From Chryseosolibacter sp035628595 (lineage in GTDB: Bacteria > Bacteroidota > Bacteroidia > Cytophagales > Cyclobacteriaceae), in the NCBI GenBank assembly GCA_035628595.1, contig DASPJN010000207.1, positions 1 through 23,972 of the forward strand: a DNA stretch of 23,972 bases, in the 5' to 3' direction. Position numbers and translations under genes: made by a program. The notes under the pieces were generated by a model. It was not told the origin of the DNA and did no database searches. It saw only the letters and a list, made by a program, of their open reading frames with translations. Shown here piece by piece: positions 1 to 8,249 of this stretch (position 1 is the first letter of the stretch; each line of letters opens with the position of its first letter).

Positions 1-103
1 TATCCTGCGCATGCGAAGTCAATGTAGAGCAAACCAAAAAGGAAAAAACCACTAGCCTAATCAGCACAGTGGCTTTGTTCTCATAAACTTCAAATAATTT
101 CAT
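1..103 (-). CDS. Signal-peptide protein downstream of parB, 5' end only (possibly DUF5683 family)
   Basis: This partial gene runs off the left edge; only the first 34 codons are visible. Its ATG (103-101) shares one base with the parB TGA stop (105-103), a TGATG arrangement typical of translational coupling, so it is probably the third gene of the parA-parB operon. The visible peptide starts MKLFEVYENK, continues with a hydrophobic stretch (VLIRLVVFSFLVCSTL) and ends with SHAQD, which resembles a signal peptidase I site after the Ala of HAQ. The protein is therefore probably exported. In many Bacteroidota a DUF5683 protein with a signal peptide follows parB; that assignment is inferred from gene order only, because the domain itself lies outside the window. 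Confidence 0.6.
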   Translation of the reverse strand, partial: MKLFEVYENKATVLIRLVVFSFLVCSTLTSHAQD

Positions 104-1032
104 CAGATTTTCAGGATGTCCAATATACGGTTAAGATCCTCGACCGACAAAAACGGGATTTTTATCTCACCTTTTTTGCCATCGCTTTTTACCATAACCC
201 GCGTGCCAAAGTGTGACGATAAGGTTGACTGAAGCTGGACGATTTCTTTCGACGCCGGTGCCGATGTTGCGTTTGCTGATTCCGATCCGTTATCGATTTT
301 TTTTCCGCCAACTTCCCGAACAAGCTCTTCCACCTTCCGAACCGACAGGTCGTCTGATAGAATCTTTTTGAAAATGTAAAGTTGCTGGTCGGGCATATCC
401 ACATTGATGATCGCGCGCGCATGCCCCATCGAAATTTTATTATCGCGAACTGCTATCTGGATATCGGGGGGGAGTTTCAACAAACGAAGGTAGTTCGTTA
501 CTGTTGCCCTGTTCTTTCCAACACGTTCGCCCAACTCATCTTGTTTCAAGTTACATTCTGAAATCAGACGTTGATAGCTCAATGCGATTTCAATCGCGTT
601 CAGGTTTTCACGCTGGATGTTTTCAATCAAGGCCATTTCCAGCATCTGCTGGTCATCCGCAGAACGAATGTATGCCGTGATCGTTGTTAATCCCGCAAGC
701 TTCGACGCCTGAAATCTTCGTTCTCCCGATATTAGCTGATATTGATTAGCCGACAACCTTCGAACGGTAATTGGTTGTATGATTCCATGAACCTTAATCG
801 ATTCAGCTAACTCAAGTAGTGCATCTTCGTCGAAATGCGTCCTCGGCTGAAACGGGTTTACTTCAATATGCTCTACAGGAATTTCATTGATGTTGCCTGT
901 AGGGGCAGTTGCTGCAGGCGCAGTTGGTATTGAAGCGGTGCTGACAGGAATATCAACTTCCAGTTTGTCGTCGGTCTCATTGTCTTTTAATAAAGCACTA
1001 AGACCCCTTCCTAAGGCTTTCTTCTTGCTCAT
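103..1032 (-). CDS. parB: Chromosome partitioning protein ParB
   Basis: ParB is the CTP-dependent DNA clamp that loads at parS sites near the replication origin and stimulates ParA to segregate the chromosome. All parts of the 309-residue family pattern are visible: the N-terminal ParA-contacting motif LGRGLSALL (7-15); the ParB/sulfiredoxin-like nucleotide domain with NPFQPR, SGERRFQASKLAG and ENIQRENLNAIE; a helix-turn-helix (KQDELGERVGKNRATVTNYL); and a basic C-terminal dimerisation region. The CTP-pocket box reads GERRFQ rather than the common GERRxR, while both core arginines remain. Its ATG overlaps the parA stop by four bases (ATGA), so the pair is co-transcribed and probably translationally coupled. 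Confidence 0.97.
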   Translation of the reverse strand: MSKKKALGRGLSALLKDNETDDKLEVDIPVSTASIPTAPAATAPTGNINEIPVEHIEVNPFQPRTHFDEDALLELAESIKVHGIIQPITVRRLSANQYQLISGERRFQASKLAGLTTITAYIRSADDQQMLEMALIENIQRENLNAIEIALSYQRLISECNLKQDELGERVGKNRATVTNYLRLLKLPPDIQIAVRDNKISMGHARAIINVDMPDQQLYIFKKILSDDLSVRKVEELVREVGGKKIDNGSESANATSAPASKEIVQLQSTLSSHFGTRVMVKSDGKKGEIKIPFLSVEDLNRILDILKI

Positions 1033-1805
1033 TTTGATACTCCGTTATTTTTGTCTAAAATTTCATTTGCCAGATTAAGATAACTGATTGCTCCTCTGCT
1101 CTCTGCATCGTGAACAATTGCCGGAAGTCCGAAGCTCGGTGACTCGCTTAACTTTACATTTCTCGGAATGATTGTACTGAACGTCATTTTCTGGAAATGT
1201 GTTCTCACTTCTTCAACCACCTGGTTTCCAAGACTCGTTCTTGAATCATACAACGTGAGAAGAATACCTTCTATTTCAAGTCTCGGATTTAATCTTGTTT
1301 GAATGATCTTGATTGTGTTTAATAACTTTCCGAGACCTTCAAGAGCGAAATATTCACATTGTACTGGAATAATAACCGAGTCGGCCGCAGTGAGTGCGTT
1401 GATCGTGATTAAACCCAGCGATGGAGAACAATCGATGATGATGTAATCGTAGTCATCCTTGATCTTCGCTAATGCGTCGCGCATTTTTTCCTCTCTTCGT
1501 TCAATGCTTACCATTTCCACTTCGGCACCGACAAGGTCAATATGAGAAGGGAGGACTTCAAGATACTTCAGTTCGTTTTGTACGATCGCATCTCTTGGAT
1601 TTACACCGTCAACCATACATTCATAAATCCCCTGGCTAACGTCTTTCGGATTTAGTCCAAGACCGGACGTTGAGTTTGCCTGTGGATCGGCATCGACCAA
1701 AAGTGTTTTTCGCTCAAGTACGGCGAAGCTTGCTGCCAGGTTAATAGCAGAAGTTGTTTTTCCAACGCCACCTTTTTGATTCGCAATTGCGATGATTTTT
1801 CCCAT
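1029..1805 (-). CDS. parA: Chromosome partitioning ATPase ParA (Soj)
   Basis: This is a 258-residue ParA/Soj-type ATPase that binds DNA non-specifically when ATP-bound and is driven by ParB to move replication origins apart. The deviant Walker A motif KGGVGKTT follows IAIANQ near residue 10, the A' box is DADPQANSTSGL, and the Walker B-like strand is YIIIDCSPSLG. The length fits chromosomal rather than plasmid ParA with an extra N-terminal domain. It is the first gene of the operon parA-parB-signal-peptide gene. A TATATTTG -7 box lies 41-48 bases upstream of its ATG, with parS-like half-sites and a DnaA box immediately beyond, suggesting autoregulation. Confidence 0.97.
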   Translation of the reverse strand: MGKIIAIANQKGGVGKTTSAINLAASFAVLERKTLLVDADPQANSTSGLGLNPKDVSQGIYECMVDGVNPRDAIVQNELKYLEVLPSHIDLVGAEVEMVSIERREEKMRDALAKIKDDYDYIIIDCSPSLGLITINALTAADSVIIPVQCEYFALEGLGKLLNTIKIIQTRLNPRLEIEGILLTLYDSRTSLGNQVVEEVRTHFQKMTFSTIIPRNVKLSESPSFGLPAIVHDAESRGAISYLNLANEILDKNNGVSK

Positions 1806-1845
1806 CGGATCAGTTTAATAGCCTCATTTTATATAGCGAGGGCTA

Positions 1846-1853
1846 CAAATATA
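1846..1853 (-). promoter_or_regulatory. Candidate Bacteroidota -7 promoter box for parAB
   Basis: On the minus strand the sequence is TATATTTG, an exact match to the Bacteroidota -7 consensus TAnnTTTG. It would give a leader of about 35 bases before the parA ATG. I see no clear -33 TTG at the usual spacing; the parS-like repeats occupy that position instead. Confidence 0.55.
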
Positions 1854-1871
1854 TAGGAAATACAATAGGGC

Positions 1872-1889
1872 CGTGGAACATCGTGGAAC
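1872..1889. promoter_or_regulatory. Two direct parS-like half-sites upstream of parA
   Basis: CGTGGAACA at 1872-1880 and CGTGGAAC at 1882-1889 are direct repeats ten bases apart, one helical turn. The first equals the complete right half of the general parS palindrome TGTTCCACGTGGAACA; the left half is not present in either, so this is not a full parS. The repeats fall where a -33 element would be expected for the parAB promoter. Binding by ParB is an inference. Confidence 0.4.
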
Positions 1890-1892
1890 GTG

Positions 1893-1901
1893 TTATCCAC
1901 A
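1893..1901 (+). promoter_or_regulatory. DnaA box in the parA-yidC intergenic region
   Basis: TTATCCACA is an exact match to the DnaA box consensus TTATNCACA. It lies about 90 bases upstream of the parA start and next to the parS-like half-sites. A weaker 6-of-9 match follows at 1904-1912. A single strong box points to transcriptional control by DnaA rather than a replication origin. Confidence 0.5.
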
Positions 1902-1987
1902 ATCGTTGCACAAGTTTTGAACGAAAAGCAATTTTAGTGTGAACAGGATTTATTCAACCGCTTGATTTACAAACGCAAAGCAGAATT

Positions 1988-3808
1988 CTATCGCTTTTTC
2001 TTTTTTCGATCTTCATCTGTGCGCTTGCGGGCTTCTTCACTAGCTTTCATTGCTTCTTCAAGCTTCGACATGAACTTGGATTTTTTACCAGTTCCTGTTG
2101 CGATCTTCTTGCGATTCTCCTCCAGCAGCACTTTGATCTTGTTTTCATCAACAAACCTTTTGATGATCGCCTGTTGGGCAAAAGTAACGAGGTTCGATAC
2201 GAAATAGTAGAACGTTAAACCAGCCGAGAACGAGTTGAGAACAAAGAAGAAAATGATCGGCATCATATACGACATCACTTTCATCGGTCCGGTCACGGAC
2301 GACATCTGGTTGTTTTGCCATGTATACACCAATGTCGAAATCGTCATCAGCAACGTAAACAAGCTGATGTGGCTTCCCATAAATGGGATCGTGAACGAAA
2401 AGCGAATAATTGAATCGTAAGTTGATAGATCTTCAGCCCAAAGGAATGGTTGCTGTCGTAGTTCAATGCTCGCAGGGAAGAGATAAAACATCGCGAACAG
2501 GATCGGCATCTGCAGGAGGACAGGAATACATCCACTGATCGGATTCACACCGACCTGTTGATAAAGCTTCAGTTGCTCCTGCTGAATTTTCGCCATGTCG
2601 TCGCCATGCTTTTCTTTGATGACATCGAGATCCGGCTTGAGAACTTTCATCTTCGCCATACTTAGATACGACTTGTATGACAATGGGAAGAGAACAAGCT
2701 TCAGCAACAAAACGAGAATGATAATGATCAGCCCGTAGTTCGCAATATGTTTAGTGAGGAAGTGGAATACGGGGAAGATGATGAACTTGTTGATCCAGTA
2801 AACTGGCGGCCATCCGAGGTAAACGTTCTTCTTAAAGTCCATCGCGACATCACCGATTTCCTGGTAATCATTCGGGCCAAAATAATATTTTAGTTTCGCG
2901 CCATTCGTAAGTGCCGTCTTTGGAATTAGTACCTTAACCGAAGCCTGTTTTACAACTGAAGAATCGGGAGGATTGATGTCGGTTCGAACTTCGCCGCCTG
3001 CGAACGTTGTATTCTCCGCAATGATTGACGACAGGAAGAAATTTTGTTTGACCGTTACCCACTGCGTTGAATTTTCCAGCGTTTCGGTTTCCGTGCTTGT
3101 AGAGCGTTCGCTTAATTCATCGAACCCGCTTTCAGTTGCGTAGTAAGTGACGGTAGTATGGATGCGTGTTTCCTGTAAGTCTTTTTCAGTTGGCCTGATG
3201 ATGTTATTCCAGTTGAACGCGAGTGTCTCGCCATTGATAGATTCTGCAAGACCTGTTTGTTTAAGGCGATATTTTATCCCAAATCCTTTTTTAGGAATGG
3301 CATAGCTTTGAACAAGAGAGGCACCCCCTTCTAGGTTGATAGCGTAATCGAGAAAAATAGTATCGCCTTCGTTGCGTTTATTGAGTTTATAATAGAGTGA
3401 ATAAAGGTCAATGTCTTTTCCTTTATAGGTGACGTTAAGGGCGAATTTGTTCGTTGCCGGCGTAATCAGCTTTAACGGTTCTTTGCTGTAAGTCTTATAA
3501 TTTTTGAGTTCGAGGTCGGTAATGATACCACCCTTGTTTGAAAAGATGATCCGGAGGTCTTCAGTTTCAATCGGTGTCTGATTTATGTCACCTTTCGCGT
3601 AGGCCGATAGATCACCGTAAGATAGATTCAGAAGGCTGTCGCTTGTTGCTACTGTTTCCTGGTTACCGGACTCCTGCGGCTCTTCTGGCTGTTGAAAAGT
3701 CTGTTGTGGCTTCACCTGTTCCGGAGATGGAGCGGGTGCAAACCAATAGAAATAAACAAGAAGTAAGGCAGCTATTAATGTAAGGCCGATGGCCGAATTT
3801 CTATCCAT
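1988..3808 (-). CDS. yidC: Membrane protein insertase YidC
   Basis: YidC/Oxa1 inserts and folds inner-membrane proteins, alone or with SecYEG. The 606-residue protein has the Gram-negative layout: an N-terminal membrane anchor (about 7-24), a large periplasmic domain (about 60-325) and the conserved five-helix core from about 343 to 555, including FPLSYKSYLSMAKMKVLKPD, NPISGCIPVLLQMPILFAMF and FFVLNSFSAGLTFYYFVSN. The first core helix carries Lys370 where E. coli uses an arginine to contact substrates, as I recall for Bacteroidota homologues. The C-terminus is strongly basic (RKKKKR), suitable for ribosome contact. It lies 47 bases downstream of pyrG and may have its own promoter as well as read-through. 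Confidence 0.97.
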   Translation of the reverse strand: MDRNSAIGLTLIAALLLVYFYWFAPAPSPEQVKPQQTFQQPEEPQESGNQETVATSDSLLNLSYGDLSAYAKGDINQTPIETEDLRIIFSNKGGIITDLELKNYKTYSKEPLKLITPATNKFALNVTYKGKDIDLYSLYYKLNKRNEGDTIFLDYAINLEGGASLVQSYAIPKKGFGIKYRLKQTGLAESINGETLAFNWNNIIRPTEKDLQETRIHTTVTYYATESGFDELSERSTSTETETLENSTQWVTVKQNFFLSSIIAENTTFAGGEVRTDINPPDSSVVKQASVKVLIPKTALTNGAKLKYYFGPNDYQEIGDVAMDFKKNVYLGWPPVYWINKFIIFPVFHFLTKHIANYGLIIIILVLLLKLVLFPLSYKSYLSMAKMKVLKPDLDVIKEKHGDDMAKIQQEQLKLYQQVGVNPISGCIPVLLQMPILFAMFYLFPASIELRQQPFLWAEDLSTYDSIIRFSFTIPFMGSHISLFTLLMTISTLVYTWQNNQMSSVTGPMKVMSYMMPIIFFFVLNSFSAGLTFYYFVSNLVTFAQQAIIKRFVDENKIKVLLEENRKKIATGTGKKSKFMSKLEEAMKASEEARKRTDEDRKKKKR

Positions 3809-3850
3809 TTAATTATCAGTAAAGTACAAACCCTCGTTTTTTGAAGGGCG

Positions 3851-3858
3851 CAAAGTTA
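3851..3858 (-). promoter_or_regulatory. Candidate -7 promoter box for yidC
   Basis: The minus strand reads TAACTTTG, matching TAnnTTTG, and overlaps the pyrG stop codon. It would give a leader of about 38 bases before the yidC ATG at 3808. No matching -33 TTG is seen at the usual spacing, so confidence is limited. Confidence 0.4.
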
Positions 3859-5472
3859 TGAAATTGAGCGTTTGTATTGGAGCGATGCCTCAACAAACTT
3901 CACAAACAGCGGATGCGGGTTCAAAACCGTGCTTTTTAGCTCCGGATGGTATTGTACACCAACAAACCATGGATGATCTTTTAGTTCGACAATCTCAACA
4001 AGACCGGAATCCGGATTTACACCGACCGCTCTAAGACCGGCATTTTCGATCTGGTCCAGGTATTTATTATTGAATTCGTAGCGGTGCCGGTGACGTTCCT
4101 GGATTGATGATTCTCCGTATGCGACCTGCGCTTTGCTACCTTTCTTTAATTTACATGTATAAGAACCAAGTCGCATGGTTCCACCTTTGTTGGTGATCTT
4201 CTTCTGCTCTTCCATCATATCAATCACCGGATGTTTTGTCTTAGGATTGAGTTCTGTTGAACTTGCTTCGAGGTTTAACACGTGACGTGCAAATTCAACA
4301 ACCGCGCATTGCATCCCCAGACAAATCCCAAAGAATGGAATTTTATTTTCCCGTACGTGTCGAATAGCTGCGATCTTTCCTTCCATGCCGCGCTCGCCAA
4401 ATCCGGGAGCGACAAGAATGCCCTGTAGATTTTTCAGTGTGTTGCTGACGGAGTCTTTATCGAGGTCTTCTGACGAAATCCAGTGAAGCTTAACTTTACA
4501 ATCGTTTTGTGCGCCCGCATGCACGAAGGCTTCAACAATTGATTTATACGCATCGGGAAGGGAAACATATTTGCCCACCAGGCCAATGTTTATTTCTTCT
4601 GTTGGATTTTTAAGCTTGCCAAGAAAACTCTTCCATTGATCGAGATCTGGTTCGTTCTTGGCATGCATTTTCAGCTTCGCAAGCACACGTTCATCCAGTT
4701 TTTCTTTCTTCATGTGCAGCGGCACGTCGTAGATCGTATCGGCGTCCATTGCCTCGATCACTGAATTAAGCTGGACGTTGCAGAATAAAGCGAGCTTCTT
4801 GCGAAGTTCCATCGGCAGTGGCATCTCAGTTCGGCAAACAAGAACATCAGGCTGAATTCCTGCGGCGAGCAGTTCTTTAACTGAATGCTGTGTCGGCTTT
4901 GTCTTAAGTTCTTTGGCGGCCTTTAAATACGGGATCAGTGTAAGATGGATCACAAGTGCGTTGTTTCCACCAAGATCCCATCGCACCTGTCGAACGGCTT
5001 CGATGAAAGGAAGAGATTCAATATCGCCAACGGATCCACCGATTTCAGTTATGACAAAGTCATAGGCGCCACTTTCGCCAAGCAAGAAAATATTGCGTTT
5101 AATTTCGTCGGTGATGTGCGGAACGACCTGAACCGTTTTACCGAGGTATTCACCTTTTCTCTCTTTGGTAATAACGTTGTTGTATATCCTGCCGGTCGTA
5201 ATATTGTTAGCTTGCGTGGTCGGAACGTTCAGAAATCTTTCGTAGTGCCCGAGGTCAAGATCCGTTTCGGCGCCATCGTCAGTGACGTAACACTCGCCGT
5301 GCTCATATGGGTTGAGCGTTCCGGGATCAATATTGATATAAGGATCAAATTTTTGGATAGTGACAGTAAAACCTCTGGCTTGTAGCAATTTAGCTAACGA
5401 AGCAGCAATGATTCCTTTACCCAGAGATGAAGTAACGCCCCCGGTTACGAAGATGTATTTGGCAGTTGACAT
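3856..5472 (-). CDS. pyrG: CTP synthase
   Basis: CTP synthase makes CTP from UTP, ATP and glutamine, the last step of pyrimidine nucleotide synthesis. From the chosen start (MSTAKYIFVTGG) the protein is 538 residues, the usual family length. The amidoligase domain shows GGVTSSLGKG (11-20), the metal-binding region with DPYINIDPGTLNPYEHGE, and GGSVGDIES. The glutamine amidotransferase domain shows the nucleophile Cys384 in GICLGMQ and the His509/Glu511 pair in QYHPE. An in-frame ATG 22 codons upstream exists, but that extension is not family-like and would run through the probable promoter, so the internal ATG at 5472 is preferred. It is followed by yidC on the same strand. Confidence 0.97.
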   Translation of the reverse strand: MSTAKYIFVTGGVTSSLGKGIIAASLAKLLQARGFTVTIQKFDPYINIDPGTLNPYEHGECYVTDDGAETDLDLGHYERFLNVPTTQANNITTGRIYNNVITKERKGEYLGKTVQVVPHITDEIKRNIFLLGESGAYDFVITEIGGSVGDIESLPFIEAVRQVRWDLGGNNALVIHLTLIPYLKAAKELKTKPTQHSVKELLAAGIQPDVLVCRTEMPLPMELRKKLALFCNVQLNSVIEAMDADTIYDVPLHMKKEKLDERVLAKLKMHAKNEPDLDQWKSFLGKLKNPTEEINIGLVGKYVSLPDAYKSIVEAFVHAGAQNDCKVKLHWISSEDLDKDSVSNTLKNLQGILVAPGFGERGMEGKIAAIRHVRENKIPFFGICLGMQCAVVEFARHVLNLEASSTELNPKTKHPVIDMMEEQKKITNKGGTMRLGSYTCKLKKGSKAQVAYGESSIQERHRHRYEFNNKYLDQIENAGLRAVGVNPDSGLVEIVELKDHPWFVGVQYHPELKSTVLNPHPLFVKFVEASLQYKRSIS

Positions 5473-5505
5473 GAATGAAAATGGCCTCTTTCGAATAACC
5501 GGGCA

Positions 5506-5513
5506 CAAAGGTA
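5506..5513 (-). promoter_or_regulatory. Candidate -7 promoter box for pyrG
   Basis: The minus strand reads TACCTTTG, an exact TAnnTTTG match, placed to give a leader of about 29 bases before the ATG at 5472. The same octamer occurs at an equivalent distance before the transaldolase gene. The position supports the internal pyrG start, since the longer reading frame would begin upstream of the promoter. Confidence 0.55.
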
Positions 5514-5659
5514 ATTTTTTAATGCGAAATAAGAACATGAAATCGCGGTCGCGAACATTAAAATTCGAAGATGTTTACTGAATTCATGCAAAATCACGCT
5601 TGCAGCGGACGGCACGTGAACATTCATCGCAGAGTCATTGAAATATCTATTTTTGAAGC

Positions 5660-7087
5660 ATGAATCTAAGTGAGTCACTTCAGCATCCGGTTTTCAGACG
5701 CATTGGCCTCGTAGCTGATCGCTTGAATCTGGAAACGTATGTTGTCGGCGGATATGTACGTGATATTTTTCTTAAGCGTCAGTCGAAAGATATTGACTTT
5801 GTTTGTGTAGGTAGTGGGATTGATCTCGCGAAAGCGGTTGCTTCCGAACTCGGGCCAAAAACGCAGGTGAGCTACTTTAAGAACTTTGGGACAGCCCAGG
5901 TCAAATTTGAAGATCTTGAACTGGAATTTGTCGGAGCGAGAAAGGAGTCTTATAGAGATGACTCGCGAAAGCCGATTGTTGAAGATGGAACCCTGCAGGA
6001 TGATCAGCAACGACGCGACTTTACCATCAACGCGTTTGCTGTATCGCTTAATGAAAAGGACTTTGGTGACCTGATTGATCCATTTCAGGGCGTTGAAGAT
6101 CTTAGAAAGAAAATTATCCGGACACCACTCGATCCAGCCATCACATTTTCGGATGACCCACTGCGGATGATGCGCGCGGTACGCTTCGCTTCTCAATTAA
6201 ATTTTGATATTGACGCGGATACATTTGATTCACTGATCAAACAGGCTGAGCGATTGAAGATCGTTTCGCAGGAAAGAATCATTGACGAGCTGAATAAGAT
6301 TATTCTGAGCCCGACGCCATCGTACGGATTTAAGCTTCTATTTCACAGCGGACTATTAAAACATTTTTTTCCTGAACTCGTGGCGTTGCATGGCGTTGAG
6401 TATGTCGACAATAAAGCGCACAAGGACAATTTCTTTCATACGCTACAGGTGCTCGACAATGTGGCGAAAGTTTCAAATGATCTCTGGTTGCGCTGGGCTG
6501 CAATCCTTCATGACATCGCCAAACCCGCAACGAAACGTTTTGACAAAAATCACGGCTGGACATTCCACGGCCACGAGGACCGTGGTGCCCGCATGACGCC
6601 AAATCTTTTCCGAAGACTCAAGTTACCGATGGATGAACGGATGATATTTGTTCAGAAGCTTGTACGATTACACCTTCGCCCGATTCCGTTATCGAAAAAC
6701 GTAACAGACTCCGCAGTCAGGCGCCTGCTTTTTGAGGCAGGAGATGACGTTGAAGCGTTGATGATTCTTTGTCGCGCTGACGTTACCTCGAAGAACAATG
6801 ATAAGGTATCGCGGATATTGAAGAACTTTGACCTTGTTGAGCAGAAAATGCGGGAGGTGGAAGAGAAAGATCACGTTCGGAATTTTCAGCCACCCGTCTC
6901 CGGCGACGAGATCATCCGGATGTTCAACCTTCCGCCTTCACGAATTATTGGCGACCTGAAAGAACGGATCAAGGAAGCAATCCTGGAAGGTGAAATTGCG
7001 AATAACCGCGATGAAGCGTTGGAACTGTTACGGAAGATCGCTCGCGAAAAAGGGCTGAAAGAGATCGCATTGCCAGACGAGAAATAA
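5660..7087 (+). CDS. cca: CCA-adding-type tRNA nucleotidyltransferase with HD domain
   Basis: A class II nucleotidyltransferase of the CCA-adding/poly(A) polymerase family, 475 residues. The head domain has VVGGYVRD (28-35), catalytic acidic pair Asp44/Asp46 in DIDFVC, and RRDFTINA (118-125), which reads the incoming nucleotide and template-like pocket. RNA-binding helices follow (MMRAVRFASQL). The C-terminal half has an HD phosphohydrolase domain with His260 and the LHDIAKP motif (His284-Asp285). Most likely it builds or repairs the 3' CCA of tRNAs; a poly(A) polymerase or A-adding specialist cannot be excluded from sequence alone. It is transcribed divergently from pyrG. Confidence 0.93.
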   Translation: MNLSESLQHPVFRRIGLVADRLNLETYVVGGYVRDIFLKRQSKDIDFVCVGSGIDLAKAVASELGPKTQVSYFKNFGTAQVKFEDLELEFVGARKESYRDDSRKPIVEDGTLQDDQQRRDFTINAFAVSLNEKDFGDLIDPFQGVEDLRKKIIRTPLDPAITFSDDPLRMMRAVRFASQLNFDIDADTFDSLIKQAERLKIVSQERIIDELNKIILSPTPSYGFKLLFHSGLLKHFFPELVALHGVEYVDNKAHKDNFFHTLQVLDNVAKVSNDLWLRWAAILHDIAKPATKRFDKNHGWTFHGHEDRGARMTPNLFRRLKLPMDERMIFVQKLVRLHLRPIPLSKNVTDSAVRRLLFEAGDDVEALMILCRADVTSKNNDKVSRILKNFDLVEQKMREVEEKDHVRNFQPPVSGDEIIRMFNLPPSRIIGDLKERIKEAILEGEIANNRDEALELLRKIAREKGLKEIALPDEK

Positions 7088-7149
7088 AATCGCATGATTG
7101 TGCAACCATCAACATTTCAGCTTGTCATTCAACTGAACCCGCAAACCGC

Positions 7150-7695
7150 TTGGACCAACAGGTAGCCAACATACACGAAGATCTAATACTGCAATGCAGG
7201 GCTGGAGACAGGGACGCGCACTATAAGCTTTACGGGCTATACGCGCGCTCAATGTTTAACGTTAGCTACAGGATAACCGGCAGTTTCGATGATGCCGAGG
7301 ATGCTTTACAAGAGGCATTCATAAGCGCCTTTCGCAATCTTGAATCATACCGGGGTGATGCAACTTTTGGTGGATGGCTGAAACGAATCGTGGTTAATAA
7401 GTCCATTAACCTTTTGCAACGCCGGAAGCATGAATCCCTCCCCGAAAATGAAGATTGGGATCTTGCGGAGGATACAGATTCAACTACTTATATGGATGGG
7501 CTCTCCGTTGAAAAAGTACGGGATGCCATTCAGCAACTTCCGGATGGCTATAGAGCGGTTTTATCATTATATTTATTAGAGGGCTATGATCACCAGGAGA
7601 TTTCTGAAATCCTTGGAATCAGCGAGTCAACTTCAAAGTCGCAATTGAACAGGGCAAAGGGAAAGTTAAGAGAATACCTAAGTAAGAAAATATGA
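7150..7695 (+). CDS. ECF-type RNA polymerase sigma factor
   Basis: This 181-residue protein is a group 4 (ECF) sigma-70 factor. Region 2 spans about residues 25-90 (MFNVSYRITGSFDDAEDALQ, then GWLKRIVVNKSINLLQRRK) and region 4 spans about 120-175 with QLPDGYRAVLSLYLLEGYDH and a helix-turn-helix ending QLNRAKGKLREYL. Regions 1.1 and 3 are absent, as in ECF factors. The reading frame has no ATG near the expected N-terminus, so translation probably starts at the TTG at 7150. It overlaps the next gene by four bases (ATGA), which suggests coupled translation with its membrane partner. The regulated genes cannot be named from the window. Confidence 0.93.
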   Translation: MDQQVANIHEDLILQCRAGDRDAHYKLYGLYARSMFNVSYRITGSFDDAEDALQEAFISAFRNLESYRGDATFGGWLKRIVVNKSINLLQRRKHESLPENEDWDLAEDTDSTTYMDGLSVEKVRDAIQQLPDGYRAVLSLYLLEGYDHQEISEILGISESTSKSQLNRAKGKLREYLSKKI

Positions 7696-8246
7696 AAGAT
7701 CAATTCGAAGAGTTCGTGCGAAGCAATCGGAATGCTTTTGACGACAAAGAACCAACCGGGAAGGTCTGGAAAAATATCGAGACGTCGGTATTCGGTAAGG
7801 CTAGGGGCATTTCGTTCTGGCAGAATATTACCATCTGGCGCGCGGCTGCGGCAGTATTTATGGTGCTGTCAGCTTACTTATTCATAGAAAAATATAGCGC
7901 TGTCAATACCGACAGTGTTGCATCAGCAAACACCGCTGCTTTGAAGGAATTTACTGACATCGAGCAGTTCTATTTTGAACAGATTTCGCATAAAACTCAG
8001 CTGATCGATGATTTTCAGCGTGCGGAAGGTCTCAATGGTTTTACGCACGATTTCAAACAGTTGGAAGCAATGTATATGGTGTTGAAAGAAGAAATGAAAC
8101 ATCACCCAAGTCAGAAAGTAAAAGATGCACTTGTATTAAATCTGCTGGTTCGCATCGATCTGCTAAATCAGCAATTGCATAAGCTTGAGGATGGAGATTA
8201 CAAAGAAGAAGCTGACCCGAAAAAGAAGGCATCAAAGGAAGTATAG
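7692..8246 (+). CDS. Membrane-anchored protein coupled to the ECF sigma factor, probable anti-sigma factor
   Basis: I do not recognise a named family here. The 184-residue protein has a charged N-terminal segment of about 45 residues, one transmembrane helix (about 48-67, WRAAAAVFMVLSAYLFIEKY) and a helical, charged, probably periplasmic part with coiled-coil character, ending in a lysine-rich tail. This is the usual topology of a one-pass anti-sigma factor, with the cytoplasmic N-terminus holding the sigma factor. The zinc-binding HxxxCxxC motif of classical ZAS anti-sigma factors and a FecR domain are both absent. The four-base overlap with the sigma gene strongly supports a functional pair; the anti-sigma role is inferred from that and from topology. 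Confidence 0.7.
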   Translation: MKDQFEEFVRSNRNAFDDKEPTGKVWKNIETSVFGKARGISFWQNITIWRAAAAVFMVLSAYLFIEKYSAVNTDSVASANTAALKEFTDIEQFYFEQISHKTQLIDDFQRAEGLNGFTHDFKQLEAMYMVLKEEMKHHPSQKVKDALVLNLLVRIDLLNQQLHKLEDGDYKEEADPKKKASKEV

Positions 8247-8249
8247 CTT

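Noticed and set aside
1893..1912. Chromosomal replication origin at the parA upstream region.
   Set aside because: Only one strong and one weak DnaA box are visible, with no AT-rich unwinding repeats or dnaA gene nearby.
5473..5538. 22-codon N-terminal extension of CTP synthase.
   Set aside because: The extension is not part of the family, and the predicted -7 box lies inside it.
5613..5620. CACGTGAA in the pyrG-cca intergenic region as a parS site.
   Set aside because: Only the central eight bases agree with the 16-base parS palindrome TGTTTCACGTGAAACA; the outer parts do not match.
5648..5655. TATTTTTG as the -7 box of the cca gene.
   Set aside because: It matches TAnnTTTG but lies only four bases before the ATG, which would make the message leaderless; the other promoters here have leaders of 24 bases or more.
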